Made by a program: the position numbers and the translations under genes
Shown: one piece after another, positions 1-8,400 of the stretch
Numbering within the stretch: the stretch's first letter is position 1
How the letters are laid out: every line of letters starts with the position of its first letter
Source: Dickeya aquatica
Lineage (GTDB): Bacteria; Pseudomonadota; Gammaproteobacteria; Enterobacterales; Enterobacteriaceae
Length of the DNA: 64,000 nucleotides
Direction: 5' to 3'
Assembly: GCF_900095885.1 (NCBI RefSeq)
Contig: NZ_LT615367.1
Location: 4,340,001 to 4,404,000, forward strand
Notes under the pieces: generated by a model
Seen by the model: the letters and a program-made list of their open reading frames with translations, nothing else
Told to the model about the DNA's origin: nothing
Database searches by the model: none

Positions 1-2
1 GC

Positions 3-101
3 CACACGCCGCAGACCTCCGCCCTGACTCAATGCGCCCCCGCCGAGCCTGCCATTTGCGAGACGGAAAATCCCATATCTGAAACCCCGCCATCCCAATA
101 A
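3..101 (+). other. possible C-terminal tail of an upstream gene
   Basis: One forward frame is open from the window edge to a TAA at 99-101 and would encode about 32 residues rich in Pro, Ser, Thr and Glu. No family is recognisable and the frame may be open by chance. The TAA lies inside the inverted repeat at 91-108. Confidence 0.15.
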
Positions 102-108
102 TGGGATG
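91..108. repeat. 7-bp perfect inverted repeat containing the ATGGGAT motif
   Basis: CATCCCA and TGGGATG flank a 4-nt loop (ATAA). No T-run follows, so it is a poor intrinsic terminator. The same ATCCCAT/ATGGGAT heptamer also occurs at 70-76, and twice upstream of the KAS/ACP operon at 5293-5320. A protein-binding site is therefore as likely as an RNA hairpin. Confidence 0.5.
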
Positions 109-314
109 AGTTACGGTTATTCGTAATCATTTATCTTTAAAAACAACACCATAAAAGCTGGCACGCAATTTGCGAAAGACAGGCTGTGTTGCACGGTAAT
201 TAGACAGACGACACAGCTGACAAGGGACAATAATTAACCATCGATTTCGCCGCTGTACGGACTTTTTTGACTGAGCCAGACCAGACACGGGGAATCTATT
301 TTGGGGATGACACC

Positions 315-878
315 ATGAGCCTGCAAACGACTTACGCCCATACACTGGATAACGACATATTCAATAATAACCTGATTCAGGATATGTACCGCCGTCACCC
401 TAACCTGCGCAAAACGCTGGCTGCCAATAACAAAGCCACCAGCCTGGCTGGTATTATTGATTACATCATCGACAATATTGGCAACAACATCACACTGGAA
501 GACCTGGAAGCCGTCAGCGGTAAATCCAAGTTTGATATTTGCCGCCTGTTCAATCAGGTCTACAACATTACCCCAATGCGCTGGATTTGGCGGGTGCGCC
601 TGACACTGGCAAAAGAAATTATTCACATCTCGCCGAACTGGTCACTGACCGATATTTGCTATGCCTGCGGGTTTTCATCCCTGCCGCATTTTTCACGCTG
701 CTTTACCAAAACCTACAATATTCCGCCGCTGAAATACCGCAAAGCCGTCTCTCAGGAAAGAGAAAACGAACTCCCGCGCACCCTGAGCAACATGAGTTTC
801 GATATCATCTTTGGCAAGCAACGCCATCTGTTTTCCCGCCATGTCCTGCTGGATAACATTCAAAATCTCTGTAACTGA
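315..878 (+). CDS. AraC-family transcriptional regulator
   Basis: A 187-residue DNA-binding protein whose C-terminal half carries the two helix-turn-helix motifs of the AraC/XylS family. The second has the typical pattern ICYACGFSSLPHFSRCFTK followed by PPLKYRK. The N-terminal part (about 60 residues) is far shorter than a normal AraC effector-binding domain, so ligand sensing is doubtful. I start it at ATG 315, which has GGGGA about 8 nt upstream; an upstream TTG at 267 keeps the frame open but has no such site. The neighbouring operon at 948-5208 runs towards it, and its upstream region shares ATGGGAT motifs with this gene, suggesting a local regulator. The vfm quorum-sensing locus of Dickeya also has an AraC-type regulator (VfmE); I cannot tell whether this is the same gene. 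Confidence 0.85.
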   Translation: MSLQTTYAHTLDNDIFNNNLIQDMYRRHPNLRKTLAANNKATSLAGIIDYIIDNIGNNITLEDLEAVSGKSKFDICRLFNQVYNITPMRWIWRVRLTLAKEIIHISPNWSLTDICYACGFSSLPHFSRCFTKTYNIPPLKYRKAVSQERENELPRTLSNMSFDIIFGKQRHLFSRHVLLDNIQNLCN

Positions 879-947
879 GCCTGACGACGCCATCCTGGCC
901 TGACCGAGGATGGCGCACGCCCGATGAGTGGCGCTCACTGCGCGGGG

Positions 948-1979
948 TTAGCCAGCTGTTGACTCGCCTTGATTCAGTTGCCTTAGCCCCGCTTCAGTTC
1001 CGTAGTCTTGAGCCAGAAACATTACAATACGCTGATGTACCTCGGCACTGCGCAAAATGCCAAGATGCCCGAGCCCTTCGGTATAAAACATTTCGCTGTC
1101 GGCAAACGCCTGATGGATCACTTGTGCCATATCCGGGTGAACGCGCGCATCCCGCCGGTCATGGCAGATAAGCACCGGACATGTGAGTGAGCGGTAAAGC
1201 TCAACCCCTACCTTATCGGGATGCAGGCCAAAACGGCGCGCGTACAGTTCTTTCATTGGTATGGCCAACGCCGACGATACCGATGCGCCAGCGAGAAAAC
1301 GGTCAATCATCTGGCCGAAATTATCCGGGCTTGCCAGCAGCACCAGCCGTCTGGCAGCCAGCCCCTGAGCCAGCGCCAGACTACACACCAGCCCGCCGCT
1401 GGAGTGGCCGACTACCGCCTCAAACGGGCCATAATGCCGCGCCAGCTCAATCAATAATGCCGCCAGTTCATAGTTAGATACCCGCTTCCCGTCAGATAAC
1501 CCGTGTGCCAGCAGGTCGGGCATCACCACAGCGTAGCCTTGTGCTTTTAGTGCCTCGCAGAGCGGGCGAAACATAATGCCTCGCCCTTCCCAGCCGTGAA
1601 CCAGCAGCACGGTTTTTACCGGCTCGCCGACATCCGGTGCCCAGTGAAACACGCACACGTTCTTGCGCTGAAAACGCAGCGTGGTTTGCTCAAACCCGGC
1701 CAGATAGTCTCTGTCCATCTGCTTGTAGGAGATATAACGCGTGGTTTCAAACAAGCTCAGCAAATAGCGCGCGGCCAGTTGCAATGAGCAGCGCTCAAGC
1801 AGCCACAAATCGGCCAGCCGCAGCGCCCGGCACAGGCGAATATAGTGGGTTTCCGGCGTAATCTTCACTTTCAGTAACAGCGACGGGCGACGCTTTATTT
1901 TCACCAACAGCCGGTAATAAGTGTAGTGAATGACGGTTGCCAGCCACATCAACGGGTAGCACAGGTTATACAGCAGCAT
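948..1979 (-). CDS. alpha/beta hydrolase, last gene of the KAS/ACP operon
   Basis: A hydrolase of about 343 residues with an N-terminal hydrophobic segment, the oxyanion region LLVHGWEGRG, the nucleophile elbow GHSSGG (Ser), an acid Asp in CHDRRDARVHP and the catalytic His in GLGHLGIL. All three catalytic residues are present. The start at 1979 has GGGAG six bases upstream and overlaps the MATE gene's stop by 14 nt, indicating translational coupling. A GTG at 2018 is possible. As part of the ketosynthase-like/carrier protein operon it may release or hydrolyse an acyl product (inference). Substrate unknown. Confidence 0.85.
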   Translation of the reverse strand: MLLYNLCYPLMWLATVIHYTYYRLLVKIKRRPSLLLKVKITPETHYIRLCRALRLADLWLLERCSLQLAARYLLSLFETTRYISYKQMDRDYLAGFEQTTLRFQRKNVCVFHWAPDVGEPVKTVLLVHGWEGRGIMFRPLCEALKAQGYAVVMPDLLAHGLSDGKRVSNYELAALLIELARHYGPFEAVVGHSSGGLVCSLALAQGLAARRLVLLASPDNFGQMIDRFLAGASVSSALAIPMKELYARRFGLHPDKVGVELYRSLTCPVLICHDRRDARVHPDMAQVIHQAFADSEMFYTEGLGHLGILRSAEVHQRIVMFLAQDYGTEAGLRQLNQGESTAG

Positions 1980-3321
1980 CCCGCTCTCCCAGCCCTTTAG
2001 CCAGTAGCCGGTATTCACGTAAAAATACCGTAGCGTACAACAGGTTAAACAACACTATCAGTAACGCAATCAGGCGGATATTATCGAAATAACGTGCTGC
2101 CACCAACGCCACGGCTACCATCGATAACTCCAGCAGTACGGTAAATAACAGTACCCGCCTGCCGCGCCCGAGTTGCTCAAGCAGCGTTTGCAATGCCGCG
2201 ACCAGCGAGGTGAGAAAGAAGGTCGGCAACAGTAAAACCAGCAGTGTCTGACTGGCCAGGCGGATCGTCGCATCATTGGAGAATCCCGCTAAAATGCCGC
2301 TGCCAGCCCAGCACACCCCCAATGTGAGTAACAGATAGACCAGCGCAATCACGCCAACGCCGTTATTGAGTAACCGCACCTGCAACGACACAGCATGCGT
2401 TTTCAAACGCTGGTTGAACAAAATGGCAAGCGCTGAACCGATGGCCACCGCCGGAATGATAAAGAACGCGCGCAACTTAATCACAATCAAGAACGCAGGC
2501 AGGTAGCCTTCACCCAGTTTCGCAACCAGCGGAAAGAGCGCCATTGAGCTGAAAAATACCACCAGCATCGAGAAAAACACCGGGATACCGGCATCCGCCA
2601 GTAACGCTATCAGGCGAGGAATAAACGCACCGGGGCGATCATCCGGTACAGGAACCGCCGCCCGGCGCAGCGCTATCACCGCCCACGGTAGCAGCAGTAA
2701 CGCGGGCACGCTGTTGGCCAACAGCACCGCATCAAACCCTAACTGATAGACATGAAACCCGAGATAACACACGGCGGCATTGAACAGCACATAGCCACAC
2801 ATCAGGCTCATGGCCTGCACCGTCCGGCCCTGACCACGCAACGCGGCATTGACAACTTCGAGGGCCAGAAAAGGCGTCATGGATACCAGATAGCCTGGAG
2901 CCGCGCTGCGCATCAGCGAGAGATCGGTGCTATTCATCCAGTGCGCAAGCGGTGTCGCCAGCAACCAGCACGCCCCAGCCACCAGCAGCGTCGCCAGTAC
3001 CCCCACTACCGCCAGCAAAACACTGCTGTGGCGGATACGCTGGCGCGGCCAGTCATGGCGCGAACGGGCGCTAAATACCTGATTAGTAATCGCCAGACAC
3101 TCCATAATGGCGATAAACAGAAAGTTGAAAGGCTGTAAAAAAGAGAGCGTGAGCAACGTCTGACTCTGCGCGCCGTTACCCAAAATGGCAATTTGCAGGT
3201 TCTGCGACAATGACACCACCACGGCAGTGATCATCATCGGCCAGGCCAGCGCGAAAAGATGCCGGATATCCCCGTTAGCCGCCGGCGCAGCACGGGATAC
3301 TCCGCGAGAGATAAAACTCAT
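1966..3321 (-). CDS. MATE-family multidrug/metabolite efflux transporter
   Basis: A 451-residue polytopic inner-membrane protein with about 12 hydrophobic segments arranged as two similar halves. The N-terminal FALAWPMMITAVVVSLSQN and an internal ALRGQGRTVQAM segment resemble MATE/NorM-type drug:cation antiporters. The start ATG at 3321 has a GGGA ribosome site. It lies 23 nt after the acyl-CoA-dehydrogenase-like gene and overlaps the hydrolase, so it belongs to the same transcript. In a small biosynthetic operon its likely role is export of the product, or self-protection (inference). Confidence 0.85.
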   Translation of the reverse strand: MSFISRGVSRAAPAANGDIRHLFALAWPMMITAVVVSLSQNLQIAILGNGAQSQTLLTLSFLQPFNFLFIAIMECLAITNQVFSARSRHDWPRQRIRHSSVLLAVVGVLATLLVAGACWLLATPLAHWMNSTDLSLMRSAAPGYLVSMTPFLALEVVNAALRGQGRTVQAMSLMCGYVLFNAAVCYLGFHVYQLGFDAVLLANSVPALLLLPWAVIALRRAAVPVPDDRPGAFIPRLIALLADAGIPVFFSMLVVFFSSMALFPLVAKLGEGYLPAFLIVIKLRAFFIIPAVAIGSALAILFNQRLKTHAVSLQVRLLNNGVGVIALVYLLLTLGVCWAGSGILAGFSNDATIRLASQTLLVLLLPTFFLTSLVAALQTLLEQLGRGRRVLLFTVLLELSMVAVALVAARYFDNIRLIALLIVLFNLLYATVFLREYRLLAKGLGERDAAV

Positions 3322-3344
3322 CGTTCCCTATCCTTGTGTGATGT

Positions 3345-3953
3345 TCAGGCCGCCACCAGACAACTTGCTTTGCCATAGACGCTATAAAGCATCATGGAGA
3401 AATAAGACAGGCTATGGGTATTACCGAGCAGGAAACCATGCCCTCCCATCATCTTTTCCGCTTCATTGTTTAACTGGGTTATCTGGTAGTGATCATCTTC
3501 AAGGCCAGCCCAATCGGCCTGCTGTAAACGCAGATGCTGCTGCTCCAGCAGCAGGGCGGCTTTACCTGCCACATCGGCAAAACTGGCTTTGATCAACTGG
3601 TGGCGCGTGGTTTTACTGCCAAAACTGCTGCGCTGGGACAAATGCTGCCAGCTCATTGCCTGCATCCGTGCCAACAGGCCAAGACGTGCGGCGCACACCA
3701 GCACCGGAAAACAGGCGGGCAGCACCCGCGTCTCGTGGCTTTGCACCACTTCCAGGCCAAGGTGATTGAGCACGCGGTCAAACAGTGGCTGTTGCTGGCC
3801 TTGCAGCGAGAGCGCGTTGCTCGCTTTAATCTGATAACCGAGCGGATGAACATAGCCTGCGGCGGGCGCAGGCTGGAGCAGGCAGGCCAGCGCCTCGTCC
3901 AGGGGGTTATCTTTGAAAGCCTGCCAAACCTGGGTGAGCTGTTCAGCTGACAT
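3345..3953 (-). CDS. acyl-CoA dehydrogenase C-terminal domain-like protein
   Basis: A predicted helical protein of about 202 residues. Its C-terminal part (DVAGKAALLLEQ, then NNEAEKMMGGHGFLLGN) resembles the C-terminal four-helix bundle of acyl-CoA dehydrogenases, in which a (Q/K)-x-x-GG-x-G-(F/Y) motif closes the active site. The N-terminal and beta domains that bind most of the FAD are absent, so it is either a degenerate stand-alone domain or a partner subunit. The ATG at 3953 overlaps the ACP stop by 11 nt, a coupled start. Family assignment is tentative, while gene reality is well supported by its packing in the operon. Confidence 0.6.
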   Translation of the reverse strand: MSAEQLTQVWQAFKDNPLDEALACLLQPAPAAGYVHPLGYQIKASNALSLQGQQQPLFDRVLNHLGLEVVQSHETRVLPACFPVLVCAARLGLLARMQAMSWQHLSQRSSFGSKTTRHQLIKASFADVAGKAALLLEQQHLRLQQADWAGLEDDHYQITQLNNEAEKMMGGHGFLLGNTHSLSYFSMMLYSVYGKASCLVAA

Positions 3954-4206
3954 GCCGCACCTCCAACACGTTAGCCTCAAGCCAACCTATCAGGCTGGCG
4001 ACCGTCGTAAACGCATCCATATTGATTTGATCTGGGTCGAACAACAGCCCGTCAATTTTATCTTCGAGCGTAAGTAAAAATTGCACGAACATCACGGAGT
4101 CCAGGTCGAGATCGTTATCAAAATCCGTATTCTCATCAATCTCCAGCGTGTCGTTTTCCATCACTTCGCGTAATGCCTGTTGAATAATCGTGAATACCGT
4201 GGACAT
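3943..4206 (-). CDS. stand-alone acyl carrier protein
   Basis: An 87-residue acidic protein with the phosphopantetheine attachment motif D-L-D-S-V near residues 34-38, followed by the usual helix II (MFVQFLLTLEDKI). Length and charge match bacterial ACPs. It is not the fatty-acid ACP gene: the local motif differs from the common DSL(D/E) form and the neighbours are not fab genes. It lies directly downstream of the KAS III-like gene (12 nt) and overlaps the next gene. It would carry the acyl or aminoacyl intermediate of this operon's pathway. Confidence 0.85.
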   Translation of the reverse strand: MSTVFTIIQQALREVMENDTLEIDENTDFDNDLDLDSVMFVQFLLTLEDKIDGLLFDPDQINMDAFTTVASLIGWLEANVLEVRHVS

Positions 4207-4218
4207 GCCTGTCTCCTG

Positions 4219-5208
4219 TTAACTGTCAATTTGCTGTATCAGTGCGCAGGAGAGCGTGACGCCCATCCCCATTGAAAAACAGAAATAGTTTTTTGCGCTA
4301 CCGGTGGTCTTTTTCATTAATGAAGAAAAGTTAAACAATACGTCCGAACAATACAGATGCCCGTAATCAGACACTTGCTGGCTGAATAACCGCTCGCCCA
4401 TATTCAGGCGTAACGCCATCTGATTTAACAACGGCACATTCAAATTGCAGGGAACGAAATAATCTATTGCATCCATGCTAAGGCCGCTCTCCCTGACGCC
4501 CTCTTCCACAAAAAGGCATAACGCATCCAGCAGGCAACCGTTGAGCTGTGCTTTTTCCTGCCGGCTCATCTTGCCGGGGTTTTGATAAAACTGGCTCAGA
4601 TGCCTGACGGCCGTAAACGTCACCCGATAAGGGCTCATGTTCGCGTTAAACAGCGCCGCGACCGGTAATTCCCCCTGAAGCCCGACCGCAAAGCGGTTGA
4701 TTTCCGGGTGGAACGCTTTCTCACCGGTTAACAGCAGCAGGGGGCGCTGGCGATAGGCCACGCACTGCCTGACCAGATGCACCGCCGATAATGCCGATGC
4801 ACAGTGATTCAAACTGAATGTTACTGCTTCCCACTGCGTTAGCTGCTGGCGATGGAGCATCTCATCAAGCCAGGGGCGGTCAAACAGCGTGTTGTGCGTC
4901 TGTGTTTTTGCATAAACCAACAACCCGCCTTGTTCGCGCAGCGAAGGCCAGTCTGCCAGCAGCCCGGCGACCGTCTCCTCCAGCATATGCTGATGGCTGG
5001 CCGGATGCATCGGCACCGTACGCAACCGGTAGAGCTTCTCCATCACCCGCCGCTGCCCGTCACGCAATTGATGAGACGCACCCAGCTCTCCCAACGGGAT
5101 ACGCCGAATCCTGTCTGGCACGGCGTGATAGATAGCATTCAGGCAAAACAAGTCGGTTTGCGATGACGTTCGCACCATTAATGCCCCAATTACGCCTATA
5201 ACTGACAT
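4219..5208 (-). CDS. KAS III (FabH/thiolase-fold)-like enzyme with non-standard active site
   Basis: About 329 residues with thiolase-fold features: a Cys in the FSLNHCASALSAV segment where FabH has its nucleophile, and a glycine-rich C-terminal segment CFSMGMGVTLSCALI. In FabH the other catalytic residues are the His of P-H-Q-A-N and the Asn of Y-G-N-T. Here the corresponding segments read VPCNLN and YGHLYC, so His is replaced by Cys and Asn by His. That suggests acyl transfer or another reaction rather than normal decarboxylative condensation. ATG 5208 (GAGAA upstream) is preferred to a GTG at 5229. First gene of the leftward operon, immediately before the ACP. Confidence 0.7.
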   Translation of the reverse strand: MSVIGVIGALMVRTSSQTDLFCLNAIYHAVPDRIRRIPLGELGASHQLRDGQRRVMEKLYRLRTVPMHPASHQHMLEETVAGLLADWPSLREQGGLLVYAKTQTHNTLFDRPWLDEMLHRQQLTQWEAVTFSLNHCASALSAVHLVRQCVAYRQRPLLLLTGEKAFHPEINRFAVGLQGELPVAALFNANMSPYRVTFTAVRHLSQFYQNPGKMSRQEKAQLNGCLLDALCLFVEEGVRESGLSMDAIDYFVPCNLNVPLLNQMALRLNMGERLFSQQVSDYGHLYCSDVLFNFSSLMKKTTGSAKNYFCFSMGMGVTLSCALIQQIDS

Positions 5209-5292
5209 TTCTCGACACTTTGCCAACACGCAGATTTTGTTTTTATCCGCAATTGCCGAAGCGGTTTTTTCAGCATGCTTTTCGTTTCAAAA

Positions 5293-5320
5293 ATGGGATT
5301 ACGTGGGTGAAATATGGGAT
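5293..5320. promoter_or_regulatory. ATGGGAT direct repeats upstream of the KAS/ACP operon
   Basis: Two copies of ATGGGAT start at 5293 and 5314, 21 bp apart, which is two helical turns and is typical of AraC-type activator sites. The same heptamer, in the other orientation, is found at 70-76 and (six bases) 92-97, and again forward at 101-107, upstream of the AraC-type gene. The remaining bases between 5209 and 5457 are AT-rich and hold no gene that I can support. Confidence 0.4.
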
Positions 5321-5457
5321 TGTGCCGCAGAAACAGCAAAAAAATCGGCCCGATAGTGGGACACCCCCTAAAGAGTATGGGGGAGTATCTGAAATGCAGT
5401 GCTCCCCACCAGGTGAGGAGCACATACCGGAGAGATAACCCACTCTCCCGCCGTCCC

Positions 5458-8400
5458 TTAGCCCGCCTGCCGGGCCGCCTGTAATGGGTACTGCAACACC
5501 TCAACCAGTTCGGCAATGCCCGGCGCTTTGAGCATGCTGTAGTGATCGGCGCGCAAATCCATCACCGTGGGCACCTGCACAGAGAAACCGCTGTGGCTTT
5601 CAATGAACGAGTAATCATCCCCCTGCGCTTTAAGAATCGTCACCGGGGCCTTCAATTGCCGTTGCTGCAACTCACTGAAGGTGTAAGTGAACTCAAAGGT
5701 TTGCGCCACAACCCGGCTGATACGTTGTACCAGTGCGTCAGTAAGCGTCGGGTTAAGCCCGGTGATGAAGGCCACAAACCCTGCCTCATCGCGCACCGAT
5801 GCCAGACACTGCTCCAGCGCCGGATCGGTAATGCTGCCCATGAACACGGAAAACAGAATCGTCAGGTAGTCCGGGTTATCGAAGTCGGCCGAGCGGCTCT
5901 GGGCAATCATGCGGTCGTCGCGCAATTTCGGTGAGCCGGGAGCCAGCAGGAACACGCCTTCAACCACCTCACCACGCTGCTCCAGTTGCCAGGCGGTTTC
6001 AAACGCCACTCTGGCACCAAACGAATAGCCCCAGAGCGTGTAAGGCCCGTGCGGTTGATGGGCGCGAATCAGTTCAATATCGCGCGCGGCCATCTCGCTG
6101 ATGGTGGCGTAAGGCGTTTCGCCGGGGTTTATCCCTTGTGCCTGAATGCCGAAAAATGGCCGCGCCGTACCTAACTGCTGCGCCAGCAAACGCAGGTTCA
6201 TACAATAACCGCCAAGCCCCGGCCAGCAGTAAATCGGAGCCTGACGCCCTTTTGGCTGCAACGGCACCAGGCGGGATACCGGCTCTTGCTGCTCACGCCC
6301 CAGACGGGCTGCCAGTTTCTCAATCGTCGGAGCCTGAAACAGCACCTGCAACGGCAGGTTAACGTTCAGCGTGGTATTAAGCGTATTGATAAAGCTGACA
6401 GCAATCAGCGAGTTACCACCGGACTCGAAGAAATTGTCATCCACCGACACCTCATCACGCTTGAGTTTCGCCTGCCAGATAGCCATCACCTGACGCTCAA
6501 GTGCGTTACGGGGTGCGACATGAGTCTTTTGCACCAGAGCAACATCGCGCTCTGCCAGCGCTTTCAGGTCAACCTTGCCGTTGACCGTCAGTGGCATGTC
6601 GTCAAGCAGCAACACTTTATTCGGCATCATGTAATCGGGCATGAACGAAGCCAAATCATCACGGACTATCTCCGCAGGCCCTTTCATGTGCACGGTGTCT
6701 TCCCGCATGCCTTCACTGTGTTTTTGCTCATCACTGATGCGCCCGCCGATAAAGAAATAGTACGGCCCGGTGCGCTGCCCCAGAATTTGCCAGAAACGGC
6801 GGGCCGCAGGCAGATCATGACCGGTTTCCGAGCTGTAGCCGGAAGACATCAGGCCAATATTCAGGCCATTCATCTGTAACTGCTGCAATTTACGCCCGAC
6901 ATGTACATACCCCGGCCAGCCCTCGCGGCGGCTGGCAAGGCTGATGCCAAAAGAGCTGCGTTCATACACCGCCTGATTGATGGCGATAACCTGTTTTTTC
7001 TCAATCACGTCGGCGGCCAGATAGCGCAGTTCGCCATGCTGATAGTGATAAGTGCCAGCAGGCAGGCCAGCGACCGGAACCTGCGTCGTCTGAACATAAA
7101 TATCCAGGTCGTCATCGGTTGGCAGACGCGGGCCGGACAACACATCACACGCGCCCAGATAGTAGTCCTGTGCGTCAATGGCCAGCGCCGCCGGGCCGGT
7201 TGCCGGGGTATCGCACACCGCTACCCCTAACCCTTGGTCCGGCAACACATGGTCTAACATACCAATGATGTGCCCCATCTCCATTTGCAACACTTCCTGA
7301 ATGTTGTTTTTGTAGATAGGTTCAATGGCACTTTTTTTACCGACGAAATGCAGGCGCAGGCTGCCTGGAGCAACCGACACCTGCTCACTGAGGCGAATCA
7401 GTTGATGGTGCACCGGCTGGTAGTAATAGTGTCCGGCAGATAAACCGGCGATGGCATTCAGCTCCAGATAGACCTGTGTGGCGTACAACGCCCCCGGCGA
7501 GGCATAGGTGTATTTGGGTAATAACCGCTCGGTACTGGTGAACTGGCCAAGGTAGCGTAAAACGTAACCCAGCTCCTGCCACGTCAGGCTCTCTGGCTGG
7601 CGGGGCGTTACCGTCAGCAGTGGCGCGCGCAGCAGTGCCAGAATATCCTCACGGCTCGCCGCACCGGCATCATAAAAGCGATAGGTTTTGCGCGAAAAGG
7701 CGGTGCTGGCCTGCTTTTCATCCGGCTGCTTACCGGGGAGCGCCAGCGTATAAGGCTGGCTGTCAGCCGGAAATTCCCGGCAGCCTTTGTTCTCCAGTTG
7801 CATCATCACCTGCGCTTTATTCGCCTTGGATTGATGATGTGTGCCGTGATTGCCTTGATCCATCAGCGCGGCCTCGCGCGCATTAAGCTCAATAAACGCA
7901 ATCAGGTTCTGATAGCCGGTGAACGGGTCTTGTTTGAGAATAACCGCGGCCGTTTTTACCCAGTGGTGGGTTTCAATCGCTGAGCGAATTTCATCGAGCT
8001 CGATACGATAACCACGCAGCTTGACCTGATTATCGGCCCGGCCAATGTACTGCACCGTACCATCGTCATTCCAGCAGGCCAGATCGCCGGTTTTATAGAG
8101 CCGGGCCAGCGGGTCAGCATGGGTAAACGGGTCAGCAATAAAGCGCTCGGCGCTCAATGCCTCACGATGCAGGTAGCCACGCGCCACGCCCTCTCCGCCG
8201 ATATACAGCTCCCCGACCTGCCCCAGCGCCACCGGCGTCAGGCAGTTATCGAGAATGTAATAACGGGTGTTTGCCACCGGCTTACCGATGGATAACGTAT
8301 CAGGCCCGGCGTTGAGCCGCTCACGCGCCACCCGAAAGGCCGAACTGTTGATGGTGCACTCGGTCGGGCCATACAGGTTGATGAGCTCACATTCGGGCAG

